Assembly: GCA_902489965.1 (NCBI GenBank)
Contig: CABUCA010000012.1
Span: 1-39,608 of the forward strand
Source: an uncultured Collinsella sp.
GTDB taxonomy: Bacteria; Actinomycetota; Coriobacteriia; Coriobacteriales; Coriobacteriaceae
Direction: 5' to 3'
DNA: 39,608 bases
Position numbers and translations under genes: made by a program
Notes under the pieces: model-generated
What the model saw: the letters and a program-made list of their open reading frames with translations, nothing else
What the model was told of the DNA's origin: nothing
Database searches by the model: none
In this document: piece by piece, positions 1 through 7,706 of the stretch
Numbering within the stretch: position 1 is the first letter of the stretch
Layout of the letters: each line of letters starts with the position of its first letter

Positions 1-230
1 AGACCGACGTAGATTCACCCGGCGACAACAAAAGTGATCCTGCCACTCCTGAAAAGGACGCCGACGAGGCGGCTACAAAAAAGTCGGGACGCACGACAGC
101 CGATGAACCAAAGCTCGCTGCAACCGGCGACTCCACTTGGATGGCCAGCATCACATTGGCCATGGCGGCCACGGCCTGCTTCACGGCAGCGAGAAGGCTT
201 GAGCCCAAGCAGCATAGGCACGAACAGTAG
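1..230 (+). CDS. C-terminal end of a sortase-anchored cell-surface protein (5' end outside window)
   Basis: The frame is open from position 3 to the TAG at 228-230, giving 75 residues with no start inside the window. The visible part is a hydrophilic Asp/Lys/Pro/Thr-rich stalk, then LAATGD (an LPXTG-like sorting signal), then a hydrophobic segment (MASITLAMAATACFT), then a basic tail with two arginines. This order is the standard C-terminal cell-wall sorting signal of Gram-positive bacteria, so a sortase should link the protein to the wall. The LAATG variant in place of LPXTG is an inference about sortase class. Nothing can be said about the extracellular part. Confidence 0.75.
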   Translation, partial: TDVDSPGDNKSDPATPEKDADEAATKKSGRTTADEPKLAATGDSTWMASITLAMAATACFTAARRLEPKQHRHEQ

Positions 231-412
231 CTCAAAGCGAACTCAACTGGGAAGGGCAGATGGATAGCCGTCCTTCTCTTATAATCAACCCAATCCGCTG
301 AAATGCAATCAGTTAACGAGTTTCGCCAGACGCTCGGCCTCTACCCCGCTCTAGCAAGCCACCAGGCGATGAGATAATGCCCACGACTATCAACGTAAGC
401 AAGGAGCGCGCT

Positions 413-1648
413 ATGGCAGACAACGAGACCAAACCCTCGGCGAACGACGGCCGAGAGGAGCTCGTGGCAAAACAGCTCGCATCGACCAAAATCCACCTCG
501 CGCTCACTCAGAAGCGGGTGGACGTCTCCGGCGCCATCAAGCTACCGCTCGAGCGAATTCCCCAACTCGGCGTGGCGTTCGCCTCGCTCCCCTCGATGTT
601 TCGCACCGTCACCAACACGGTGAGCGTGCCCACGCTGCTCCAGGCGACTGACAAATATGGTAACCCGCTCGATCCGTCGAAACTCAACTCGTTCAAGGAC
701 GGCAGCGGTCTCACAGGGGGCTACCGCGACGCCGCCAAGGGCCTTGGGCAGGCGCGCTTCCACGTAGTCGAGGGCGACATCGCCACGAGCGTCACGCAGG
801 TGCCTTACGATCCAACATCGCTATTCATGGCAGCCGCAATCGCGCAGATAAACCAAAAGCTCGACTCCATCCAGGAGTCCGTCGACGAAATGTTCGAGTA
901 CATGCGTCAGCGCGACAAGGCCAACATGCGTGGCAACCTCAAGACGCTCGCAGACATCCTCAACGGTTACGGCCTCAACTACGGCAACGCCACCTACATG
1001 GCAAACGCCCATATGAAGGTGCTCGACATCAAGCAGTCGTCCGCGCAGGACATGGAACTCTTCCGCTCGCAGGCACAGGCGGATCTGAAAAAGAAAGGGT
1101 TCATCGAGGTGCGAGACGGCTTGGGCAGACGCCTCGACAAGGTGCTCGACTACCTCAAAGACTGCCAGCTCGCCACCTACATCCACGCGTTCTCGCTGTT
1201 CCTCGAACCCATGCTCGCCCAGAACTTCGAGCCCGCAAAGCTCGCGGACGCCACCGCGAAGATCGAGGCTGATTCGATCGCGTACCGCGAGCTCTACACC
1301 GACTGCTACAACGCACTCGAAGCGGGGGCTGTCGACACCGTCGATGCGGCACTGCTGGGCGGTATCGCGTCCGCGGGCAAATTGCTCGGTCACGCCATCG
1401 CAAAGACCCCCGTGGGCGACCATACACTCATCGACGAGGCGCTCGAAGGCGCAGGAGAGAGCATCGGAAAGTTCAACGACAAGCAATCCGAGAAACTCCT
1501 CGAAAAGCTCCATCAGGCAAAGACGCCCGACGTCACGCCGTTCAAGCAGAGCGTAAAGGAGATCGACACCCTCTACAACCGCCCCGCGCAGATCGCCGTG
1601 GACGCCGAGAACGTCTACATCTTGCCTGCCAAGCAGCAGGAAGAGTAA
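413..1648 (+). CDS. Hypothetical helical protein of unknown function (411 aa)
   Basis: The start at ATG 413 is chosen because AAGGAG lies at 401-406, six bases upstream; an in-frame ATG at 377 has no such site. The protein has no signal peptide and no enzyme motif that I recognise. Residues about 137-168 (around LFMAAAIAQINQKLDSIQES) look like a long amphipathic helix or coiled coil. The middle and C-terminal parts are predicted helical, and residues about 314-331 form a small-residue hydrophobic patch (LLGGIASAGKLLGHAIAK). Similar proteins seem to exist in other gut bacteria, but I do not know a function. It sits between the surface-protein tail and the accessory ATPase/Abi genes and appears to be transcribed alone. 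Confidence 0.75.
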   Translation: MADNETKPSANDGREELVAKQLASTKIHLALTQKRVDVSGAIKLPLERIPQLGVAFASLPSMFRTVTNTVSVPTLLQATDKYGNPLDPSKLNSFKDGSGLTGGYRDAAKGLGQARFHVVEGDIATSVTQVPYDPTSLFMAAAIAQINQKLDSIQESVDEMFEYMRQRDKANMRGNLKTLADILNGYGLNYGNATYMANAHMKVLDIKQSSAQDMELFRSQAQADLKKKGFIEVRDGLGRRLDKVLDYLKDCQLATYIHAFSLFLEPMLAQNFEPAKLADATAKIEADSIAYRELYTDCYNALEAGAVDTVDAALLGGIASAGKLLGHAIAKTPVGDHTLIDEALEGAGESIGKFNDKQSEKLLEKLHQAKTPDVTPFKQSVKEIDTLYNRPAQIAVDAENVYILPAKQQEE

Positions 1649-1689
1649 CGATACGCGACAGGCACGCGCCATGCAGACAGCTAACGCCC

Positions 1690-1785
1690 CTACCTTCCCG
1701 CCGCCTTCAGCTTCAGCAGCAGGTCGCCCAGCTCGGGGCACTTGCTAGAAAGGCGCGTCTGGGCTCGCTCGCCCATCCCCCAGGG
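1690..1785 (-). pseudogene. Remnant of a DEDDh exonuclease gene (last ~31 codons)
   Basis: Read on the minus strand, this piece encodes WGMGERAQTRLSSKCPEL followed by GDLLLKLKAAGR and a stop. That matches the last ~31 residues of the intact exonuclease at 3154-3888 (WGMGERAQTRLSSKCPEL, then TDLLLRLKAEGR) with only three or four substitutions. Similarity stops abruptly at about 1785, where the intact gene continues CCGCTGGCGG and this copy does not. There is no start codon or ribosome site, so this is the 3' scrap of a second copy that was deleted or displaced. The differences between copies are mostly conservative, suggesting the two were once both functional or come from related strains. Confidence 0.75.
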
Positions 1786-1876
1786 CGCGGAAGCCTGCTA
1801 CAGCTCCACTTTCGCCAACTCGAAGCATTTCTCTAAGAATTATTCAACGCCCATTCCAAGCTCAAGCTGCATCAGT

Positions 1877-1918
1877 AGCTGTCCAATTCGGAACTCACAA
1901 GTTCCAAATTGGACAGCT
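1877..1918 (-). repeat. Near-perfect 18-bp inverted repeat (hairpin, 6-base loop)
   Basis: The left arm 1877-1894 (AGCTGTCCAATTCGGAAC) pairs with the right arm 1901-1918 around the loop TCACAA. The single non-matching position would be a G-U wobble if the minus strand is transcribed and a C-A mismatch if the plus strand is. That points weakly to function as RNA from the minus strand, the strand of the genes on its right. No T-run follows, so it is not an ordinary terminator. Confidence 0.7.
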
Positions 1919-2221
1919 CGCAGCATTGGAGCCGCAGACGCATCGGCACAGGCCCAAAGGACACCAAACGAAACAGTAGAACAAGAAAACCAGCCCATTC
2001 ATATCCACGCACTCGATGTGTTAAATTCACGCGAGAATGGCTCCCTATATGTCCATATGAAAATGGAGGATAAATAAAATAGTTGGCCCCACAAACCCAC
2101 TAGCGGCATCTTTGGCAATTTAGTCTCACGGTAATACGGCTTATGAAAACGGCACGCAAATAGACGTAGGCGTCCTAAGGTGAAAGCTGCCGCCGATCCG
2201 CAGCCAAAAGCCCAGCAGCCG

Positions 2222-2986
2222 CTACAACTCAACCTTCACAGGCGCGGGATAATCCGCAAGAAACGCGTCCAAAGGCAGGTCATGATCACCATACAGAAAG
2301 TCCGCCGCCTCAGGACAAAGCTGCCCGAACAGGCTCACGGCATCAGCATCTACCTTCCTAGGCGAAAGTTCATCACGCTTAGGGTCGAAGAGCCGCTCGT
2401 TATGGGCTACGCGATTTCGCACACGCAGTATCCCGTAGAGCTTTTCCTGAAGTTCGGCTCGCTTTGTTCCCTTTGGCCACGCAAGATAGAGTCCTGATCT
2501 CCAAATCACCGCTTCACGACTGCGGTCTGCCAAGTGCACCCAAAAGCCGAGCGTGAGGCCGGCAACCAGGCTTCCGGTCGTAAAGTCACTCGGCAAGCTA
2601 CTCGCAGCAGCATCGATAGTCTTTCGATTAATGCGATTCGAGTCGAGCATTCCGTTGGCAGACTTCCTCAGCACGGGCCTACGCGCGGGAGAAGCATCGT
2701 CGAGGAGCCAATGTTCCTCGCCATCCCAGCGGGACTCCATAATGTCGTTGTAGGCGTTGCGCAGCGCCACTTCAAAATGAGATATGTCGCGCATAAGGAA
2801 CTGGCCTAGAGAGGCGTTCCACTCGTAGAGCTCTAGAGCCTTGTCGATGTCTCCATTGCATTCTTCGAGATACGGGGAAAGCCGTTCAGCCGAAAGCCAT
2901 TTCTCGGCCCATAGGCGCGTTGTCGCATCATGGCGCCCTTGAGCCGCGCACTTCATCGTCTGGTGGTTGTTGCGCTCGTCAGACAA
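2222..2986 (-). CDS. Abi-like HEPN-domain protein (Abi_2 type)
   Basis: The start is taken at TTG 2986-2984 because AGGAG lies at 2996-2992, five bases upstream. A GTG at 3004 is possible but has no site. The 254-aa product resembles the Abi-like (Abi_2/AbiD/F) family: an N-terminal helical part with YEWNASLGQFLMRDISHFEV, a middle block GSLVAGLTLGFWVHL, and a C-terminal RNRVAH, which is the RNxxxH motif of HEPN ribonucleases (Arg190, His195). Members of this family abort phage infection, probably by cutting RNA; that activity is inferred here from the motif. It lies downstream of the exonuclease gene, separated by a hairpin (3011-3051), in a run of accessory minus-strand genes. No antitoxin partner is obvious. 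Confidence 0.8.
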   Translation of the reverse strand: MSDERNNHQTMKCAAQGRHDATTRLWAEKWLSAERLSPYLEECNGDIDKALELYEWNASLGQFLMRDISHFEVALRNAYNDIMESRWDGEEHWLLDDASPARRPVLRKSANGMLDSNRINRKTIDAAASSLPSDFTTGSLVAGLTLGFWVHLADRSREAVIWRSGLYLAWPKGTKRAELQEKLYGILRVRNRVAHNERLFDPKRDELSPRKVDADAVSLFGQLCPEAADFLYGDHDLPLDAFLADYPAPVKVEL

Positions 2987-3010
2987 GAAAGCTCCTATAA
3001 ACACAAATTG

Positions 3011-3051
3011 AGCCCCGGTGACTTGAATCAGAGGTCATTCCCGGGGCCATC
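3011..3051 (-). repeat. Intergenic hairpin, copy A (paired with 4061-4099)
   Basis: The sequence AGCCCCGGTGAC, TTGAATCAGAG, GTCATTCCCGGGGCCATC folds into a stem with GCCCCGG/CCGGGGC at the base and TGAC/GTCA inside. A second copy at 4061-4099 is almost identical but has three C and three G in place of four and four, so the stem is kept. It lies between the exonuclease stop and the Abi-like start on the minus strand and may act as a terminator or processing site. Confidence 0.65.
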
Positions 3052-3084
3052 GATACGGAGTATACCCATTGGCGGCAGAATTAA

Positions 3085-3099
3085 CAAATGGATTTTCGG
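3085..3099. repeat. 15-bp direct repeat, copy 1
   Basis: CAAATGGATTTTCGG occurs here and, identical, at 4298-4312. Each copy lies just before (in minus-strand order) one copy of the GCCC-TTGAATCAG hairpin, so the intergenic pair flanks the exonuclease gene on both sides. Confidence 0.6.
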
Positions 3100-3153
3100 C
3101 AACTGAGCCCTGGGGCTCGCTCCTCTCTAAATGAACCTCCAAATGATGCCAAC

Positions 3154-3888
3154 CTACCTCCCCTCCGCCTTCAGCCTCAGCAGCAGATCGGTCAGCTCGG
3201 GGCACTTGCTAGAGAGGCGCGTCTGAGCTCGCTCGCCCATCCCCCACCGCTGGCGGACTTCCTGGGCGCGCGGGCTCACGCGGTAGTCCCCGTCCATCAC
3301 CTGCTTGAGCAGCTTGGCGGTCACGCGCGCATCGGCAAGGGCGCTGTGGGCGTGACCCGTCGACTCGTCGAACTCGATGCCGAACCACGTTGCCGCGTCA
3401 CTCAAAGAGACGCACCCGTGGCTGCCCACGTCCATGATCGAGGTATAAAACGCCTGCAGATCGGCCCAATCCGTAGGAAATGCGGAAAGGTCGATGTGCT
3501 TTGCCTGGCACTCGGTCAAAAGCTGTCGACGGTCCGCCCCGCTCCAGCAAACCACCTGGGCGGAGTAGCGACCGATCCAATCGTTGAGCCTTTTGATCAC
3601 CATGTAGAGCGGGTCGGCCATCGCGGTGTCCACGGCCGATATCCCTGTAAGCTCGCGGACGGGGAACGCAACGCCTTCGGTAAATTCCGTCTGCACAAAC
3701 TGCGAGAACTCGCCCATAACGTTGCCGTGGTAATCGAGCTTGACGGCACCGGCCTCGATAATCTCATTGCGCAGTCCACGGCGCTGGCGCTGCTTTGGCA
3801 CCGGCGCAAACTCAAAGTCCAGCACGATCTGGCGCGCAAAGTTCGTCGTATCGATAGCCGAGATACACGGCGTCTTTTCAGCTGACAC
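3154..3888 (-). CDS. DEDDh 3'-5' exonuclease (DnaQ/ERI-1/KapD-like)
   Basis: The protein is 244 aa with a GTG start at 3888, preceded by AGAAAGG. The three exonuclease motifs are visible: ExoI in VLDFEF (Asp24, Glu26), ExoII around WSGADRRQLL (Asp119), and ExoIII HSALAD (His181, Asp186), the HxAxxD form of the DEDDh class. Enzymes of this class remove nucleotides from 3' ends of DNA or RNA with two metal ions. The extra C-terminal tail after residue 200 (to KAEGR) is repeated as a broken copy at 1690-1785. Its flanks carry a shared 15-bp repeat and a shared hairpin, so the gene sits in a bounded cassette. Whether it takes part in defence, RNA turnover or repair cannot be told from sequence. 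Confidence 0.9.
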   Translation of the reverse strand: MSAEKTPCISAIDTTNFARQIVLDFEFAPVPKQRQRRGLRNEIIEAGAVKLDYHGNVMGEFSQFVQTEFTEGVAFPVRELTGISAVDTAMADPLYMVIKRLNDWIGRYSAQVVCWSGADRRQLLTECQAKHIDLSAFPTDWADLQAFYTSIMDVGSHGCVSLSDAATWFGIEFDESTGHAHSALADARVTAKLLKQVMDGDYRVSPRAQEVRQRWGMGERAQTRLSSKCPELTDLLLRLKAEGR

Positions 3889-4060
3889 GGTTAGGGCCTT
3901 TCTCCGTCAACTGCCGCTTGCTACATAGGCGGCTACATTGCCGTAAGGATAGGCGCCCGTGCGGACATGAAAGCGGGGCGCAATACCATGCGCTGGTCGC
4001 ACGCCATGCAGACGGCCCCAAGAGAATCGCCCGCTCTATTCAAATGCATGAAAAAGATTT

Positions 4061-4099
4061 AGCCCGGTGACTTGAATCAGCGGTCATCCCGGGCCCATC
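4061..4099 (-). repeat. Intergenic hairpin, copy B
   Basis: This copy reads AGCCCGGTGAC, TTGAATCAGCG, GTCATCCCGGGCCCATC. On the minus strand the stem is followed by CTAAATCTTTTTC, a T-rich tail, so this copy could end transcripts from the ATPase side. The stem base has changed from GCCCCGG/CCGGGGC (copy A) to GCCCGG/CCGGGC, keeping pairing. Confidence 0.65.
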
Positions 4100-4187
4100 A
4101 GAGCTCGTAGAGCTCTTGGTTGCTTTGGTCTCGCTCTTCACGGCGCTTATCGAACTTTCCGAGGCACTCAAGCAGCATTCGAAGCAT
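4098..4187 (-). pseudogene. Possible gene remnant or tiny ORF (29 codons)
   Basis: The minus strand reads MLRMLLECLGKFDK followed by RREERDQSNQELYEL and a TGA that overlaps hairpin copy B. The frame is closed by a TAA six codons upstream of the ATG, no ribosome site is visible, and the residue make-up (charged helix) looks like the C-terminus of a real protein. I read it as a leftover 3' end of a lost gene whose terminator hairpin survives. I do not recognise the family. Confidence 0.3.
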
Positions 4188-4297
4188 AACAAGTCGCTGC
4201 CATTAAGGCACTGACCTCTTGACCAAGCAACGGCGCTGCCCAGCTATCACCCTTGGGCTGCCGTCAACTTTATTCTATCCGCGAGCATCTGGTTTAC

Positions 4298-4312
4298 CAA
4301 ATGGATTTTCGG
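4298..4312. repeat. 15-bp direct repeat, copy 2
   Basis: CAAATGGATTTTCGG, identical to 3085-3099. It lies 30 bp downstream of the ATPase stop codon on the minus strand. Confidence 0.6.
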
Positions 4313-4342
4313 TAAAGGAAGCACGGCACGCCCGCAAAACCA

Positions 4343-5638
4343 CTACGCCCCAAGTGCCGCCATGGGAATCACCGCCACGCCGTCGTCGCGTGTGTAGGCA
4401 ATGCTCCCCTTTCCAACCACGACCGCCAAAAACGCCGGCGCGGCATTCTGGGCGGCAGGATTGGAGAGCACTTTCCTCTCCAGCGCCTTGAGATTTCTCG
4501 CTCCATCGTCTGCTTTCGCATCACTCAGCTTGACCTCGATGGCTCCCCAGCGCCCGTCGTGCTCAACGATCAGATCGACCTCAAGGCCCTTCTCATCTCG
4601 GAAATAATGGACACTGTTGTCGACACCGCCGTAGGTGGAAAGGAACACGCGCACGTCGCGCAGGACGAGATTCTCAAAGAGCATCCCCAGCGTTTGCATA
4701 TCGCCAAGCAGCCGCTCAGGGGTAGCCCCCAGCAACGCCGCCGCAAGTGACGGGTCACAGAAGTAGCGCTTGGGGCGCACGCGAACGCGGGCCTTCGAGC
4801 GCATGGGCGGCTCCCATCCGCACAGGCCCTCGGTCAGCTTGAGCCTGTTGAATAGGTCCAAGTACGCAGCGATGGTCCTCTCGTCGGGGCCCGCCTCACC
4901 GTACGAGGCGTCCTTTACGAGCGTCTTGTACGTGACAGCCTGGCTCTCGTTCATGGCAAGAGCTCGCAAAAGGCCGTGTGCAAGCTCGGGCGACATGCCC
5001 TCGTCCAGCACGTTGACGTCGAGCACCGAGTGCACGTACTGGCTTGCCGTCTCTCGCGCAAGATCTTCCGAAAGCCCAAGATTTGCAGGCCAACCGCCCC
5101 TGCAGCACCAGCGGGCGACGTCATCCACCGTGCTCTCGCGACGCTGAGGGGCAAAATCCTCGCCCTTAAAGAGGCTTGCCAGTGACACGAGCGGCTCGCC
5201 GTCGCCCGACTCACACAGGGCCATGGGGCGCATTGACAGACGGGCGATCCTACCCGTGCCGGAATGACGAACATGGCTGCGCTCCTCGCTTTTGAGCGCG
5301 GTCGAGCCCGTGAGCAAAAGTGTCCCCCGTTCGTTGCCGCTCGCGTCCACGAAACGCCGGGCGGCATCCCAAACCTCGGGCACCTCCTGCCATTCATCGA
5401 CCAGGTGTGGCGCATCGCCGATGAGCGCCAGGCTTGGGTCGACCTCTGCCGCCGCACGCTGCGCAGGCTCATCGAGCCTGGAGACGCTCGCCGAGCGAGA
5501 GAGCGCCGTCCAGGTCTTGCCGCACCATTTGGGGCCGTTGATCTCCACACAGCCAAACGCCCGCATAAGGGTGTCGAGGCGCTCCTCTATGAGCCGGGGC
5601 CTATATCCCTTTTGGGTCAATCTCTTTGGTGCATCCAT
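4343..5638 (-). CDS. AAA ATPase with C-terminal DUF4143 nuclease-like domain
   Basis: The 431-aa protein has a Walker A motif GPKWCGKT at residues 35-42 and a Walker B HLVDEWQEV with Asp81-Glu82, as in the AAA_14 family. The C-terminal third has GLEVDLIVE and AIEVKL (Glu353, Asp355, Glu368, Lys370), the pattern of PD-(D/E)XK nuclease folds seen in DUF4143 proteins. Such ATPases are very common in gut and host-associated bacteria, often in many copies, and their biological role is unsettled; DNA or mobile-element functions have been suggested. The ATG at 5638 has GAGAGGGA upstream. The upstream region carries a 23-bp tandem repeat (5675-5749), which may be its own operator or target. It is unrelated in detail to the neighbouring ATPase at 5801. 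Confidence 0.9.
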   Translation of the reverse strand: MDAPKRLTQKGYRPRLIEERLDTLMRAFGCVEINGPKWCGKTWTALSRSASVSRLDEPAQRAAAEVDPSLALIGDAPHLVDEWQEVPEVWDAARRFVDASGNERGTLLLTGSTALKSEERSHVRHSGTGRIARLSMRPMALCESGDGEPLVSLASLFKGEDFAPQRRESTVDDVARWCCRGGWPANLGLSEDLARETASQYVHSVLDVNVLDEGMSPELAHGLLRALAMNESQAVTYKTLVKDASYGEAGPDERTIAAYLDLFNRLKLTEGLCGWEPPMRSKARVRVRPKRYFCDPSLAAALLGATPERLLGDMQTLGMLFENLVLRDVRVFLSTYGGVDNSVHYFRDEKGLEVDLIVEHDGRWGAIEVKLSDAKADDGARNLKALERKVLSNPAAQNAAPAFLAVVVGKGSIAYTRDDGVAVIPMAALGA

Positions 5639-5674
5639 AGACGGCCGTCCCTCTCTATCACGCGATATGCGAAA

Positions 5675-5749
5675 TTACGCCATTCTCAATGCTGATTTTA
5701 CGCTACTTTCAATGTAGTTTTTACGCCATTTTCATTGAAGGTTTTACGC
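5675..5749. repeat. Three 23-bp tandem repeats plus a partial fourth, upstream of the ATPase
   Basis: TTACGC begins at 5675, 5698, 5721 and 5744, exactly 23 bp apart. The units read TTACGCCATTCTCAATGC, TTACGCTACTTTCAATGT and TTACGCCATTTTCATTGA, each with a five-base tail; on the minus strand the shared core is CATTGARARTRGCGTAA. The array lies 37-111 bp upstream of the ATPase start codon, where the promoter should be, so it may be an operator or iteron-like binding site. Confidence 0.8.
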
Positions 5750-5800
5750 TTGGCATCCTTAGCGCGACCCATTCCGAGCATCACATCAGAGCGCGCTTGG

Positions 5801-7192
5801 TTATCTCCGCTCGCACATCTCGGCAAACGAAATCAGCTTGACGTCTCCCCTACTCTCCGCGGCATCCCGACATCCCTGCGTAAAGCCGCTTTTTGAGAAA
5901 AGTGCATAGCTTTTTCGTTGCCGTCTAAAGAGCTCGCTTCGGTGCACGAGCTTTTGCAGCACGTCTTCGCCCGCCGGTTCATTGCGCCATTTGCACTCCG
6001 CAAACAGCGCAGCGCCCTCGCCATCGTCAACAATCAAGTCGATTTCTTCCTGCGTATGCGTGCGATTGTCCGTCCCCCACCAGCGCCCAACGCTTACCGG
6101 AACCACATCGAGCTGGCCCGCGCGCGCGAGTTCGTACGCGTATTGTCTGCATATAAGCTCAAAGACCGTACCCATGTAATCCGATACGTGCGGCTCAATG
6201 CGCTTATACGCCATCTCGGCCATATCGTTTTGAATCAGCCCGATGTTCTGCGGAACAAACTTGTACCAGAACCTAAACATCTGATCGCTCAGCAGATACA
6301 CGGCTCGCTTATTGCTCGTCTCGTTTAGGGGCAGCTCGCGCTCGACAATCCCAAGCGACGCCAGCTTATCCACATAGCTCTTTACGTTGCTCGCAGGGAT
6401 TCCCGTAGAGCTCGCAATCTCTGAGATCTTCGAGCGCCCCTGAGCAATTGCTTGCACGATCGCATCATATTGCTCGGGATTGCGGCACTCTTGCAACAGC
6501 AGGTTACTCGGCTCCTCAAAGAGATAGCCCGTAGGAGTAAGAAAAAGACGTTTGATGTTGTCCTTGAGCGGTGCGGCAGGATCGACTTTCTCGATATATG
6601 CAGGAATGCCGCCCGTCATGCCATAGCAAACCGCAGCGTCTTCGCGACCCATGCTCTGCCACAGGCCGAGGGTCGTCGTAAAATCGAGCGGCATGATCTT
6701 AAACTGGGCCGTACGCCTACCGTATAGTGGGCTCTCGTAGCCCAACACCTGCTCTTCCATAAACGAAAGCGACGAGCCGCATAGAATCAGCATTAGCCTG
6801 GTCTCTTTGTATAAGTGGTCGATCTTGTCTTGCAGCAACGAGCTGATTTCGGGATTCGATTGGGCGAGATAGGGATACTCGTCAATCACGACAACCAAAC
6901 GTTCCGTGCGAGCCATGGTGGCCAATGCATCGAACGCTTCGTCAAAACTACGAAACGACACGCCTGCAGCACCAACCGAGTCTGCAAGTATCGCCTGGCT
7001 AAAGCCATGCAGGTTTGCCTCCGCATTGGTACGACGAGCTTGAAAGTAAATAGCCTTCTTGCCTTGGATGAACTCTGTGATAAGGCGCGTTTTACCCACA
7101 CGACGGCGGCCGTAAATCACAGGCATTTCAAAGGAGTCCGTGCCATACAGTCGATTGAGCTCGGACATTTCCGCTGTTCTTCCGATAAACAC
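5801..7192 (-). CDS. AAA ATPase with C-terminal DUF234 nuclease-like domain
   Basis: The 463-aa product belongs to the 'archaeal-type' ATPase group. The N-terminus FIGRTAEMSELNRLY is typical, Walker A is GRRRVGKT (residues 28-35), and Walker B is VVVIDEYPYLA (Asp104-Glu105). A winged-helix part follows around residues 255-300 (KISEIASSTGIPASNVKSY). The C-terminal DUF234 region has EEIDLIV and ECKW (Glu383, Asp385, Glu399, Lys401), again a PD-(D/E)XK-like set. The start is GTG 7192 with AAAGGA seven bases upstream. Function in this family is unknown. The gene is preceded by a perfect 24-bp inverted repeat at 7208-7263, only about 15 bp from the start codon, so its own expression is probably controlled there. 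Confidence 0.9.
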   Translation of the reverse strand: MFIGRTAEMSELNRLYGTDSFEMPVIYGRRRVGKTRLITEFIQGKKAIYFQARRTNAEANLHGFSQAILADSVGAAGVSFRSFDEAFDALATMARTERLVVVIDEYPYLAQSNPEISSLLQDKIDHLYKETRLMLILCGSSLSFMEEQVLGYESPLYGRRTAQFKIMPLDFTTTLGLWQSMGREDAAVCYGMTGGIPAYIEKVDPAAPLKDNIKRLFLTPTGYLFEEPSNLLLQECRNPEQYDAIVQAIAQGRSKISEIASSTGIPASNVKSYVDKLASLGIVERELPLNETSNKRAVYLLSDQMFRFWYKFVPQNIGLIQNDMAEMAYKRIEPHVSDYMGTVFELICRQYAYELARAGQLDVVPVSVGRWWGTDNRTHTQEEIDLIVDDGEGAALFAECKWRNEPAGEDVLQKLVHRSELFRRQRKSYALFSKSGFTQGCRDAAESRGDVKLISFAEMCERR

Positions 7193-7207
7193 AGGGCCAT
7201 CCTTTCT

Positions 7208-7263
7208 TTACGTTATAGATAGCTATATTATCCCTTCCTATAATATAGCTATCTATAACGTAA
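7208..7263. promoter_or_regulatory. Perfect 24-bp inverted repeat at the ATPase promoter
   Basis: The left arm is 7208-7231 and begins TTACGTTATAGATAGC. The right arm is 7240-7263 and is its exact reverse complement. The loop is CCCTTCCT. The repeat is AT-rich, contains TATAAT-like hexamers on both strands and lies just upstream of the Shine-Dalgarno site of the ATPase, so it is either an operator over the promoter or a hairpin in the leader. Confidence 0.8.
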
Positions 7264-7316
7264 TTCGACAAGCGGCGCACGCAAAAGGGGCGGTACACCA
7301 CCGCACGTGGACCGTT

Positions 7317-7488
7317 CCGGAAAATGTATCCCGTTCTGGAGCTAAAAACTGGGCCGTAGTTTCCGCCAAGCATGCCATCCGGAAAGCGCGTCCCGCTCTG
7401 AGCCTGAATTCTGGGATGCGGTTTCCGCTGAAACTTCTACCGGAAAACGAATCCCATTCCGAACGTCGAATCCGGGACACAGTTTCCG
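7317..7488. repeat. Palindrome array 1: three 49-bp units, period 61-62 bp
   Basis: Units lie at 7317-7365, 7379-7427 and 7440-7488. Each starts CCGGAAA and ends TTTCCG. Outer arms are of the type GGAAAGCGCRTCCC and GGGAYGCRGTTTCC, and a 19-21-bp centre differs between units (for example ATTCCGAACGTCGAATCC). Spacers of 12-13 bp are not conserved. The same family makes up array 2 at 8791-9210, on the other side of the Vsr-like gene. Confidence 0.85.
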
Positions 7489-7706
7489 CAGATACAAGGC
7501 GACAGTCCGCTGCCCTTATCACATGCCTTCAAATATGCGATCCAGAAACACAAAACAGCAGATAGAATGCTCTTTTTCAAAAAAGTACACGTCCCGAAAC
7601 TTACCAAGGCTTCATAACTAGCTACCATTCACGGGTGCCGATTACCGCCCACCGATTCGGATGTAAAGATGTCGCCGAAAATAGGCCATCTACCTGCATG
7701 GTTAGA

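Larger units (their letters stand above)
1649..2221. other. Intergenic stretch with a broken exonuclease end and a long hairpin
   Basis: About 570 bp separate the unknown gene ending at 1648 from the convergent Abi-like gene. It contains the exonuclease gene fragment at 1690-1785 and the hairpin at 1877-1918. An open frame at 1742-2077 (plus) has no ribosome binding site, overlaps both of those elements and has odd composition, so I do not call it. The rest looks non-coding. Confidence 0.5.
3889..4342. other. Intergenic stretch between the exonuclease and ATPase genes
   Basis: About 450 bp on the upstream side of the exonuclease. It holds hairpin copy B (4061-4099), a possible small open frame or gene remnant (4098-4187) and the second 15-bp repeat (4298-4312). 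The remaining parts (3900-4050, 4190-4295) show nothing I can name. Confidence 0.5.

Noticed and set aside
1742..2077. Possible 111-codon gene in the gap
   Set aside because: No ribosome site; it runs through the exonuclease remnant and the hairpin.
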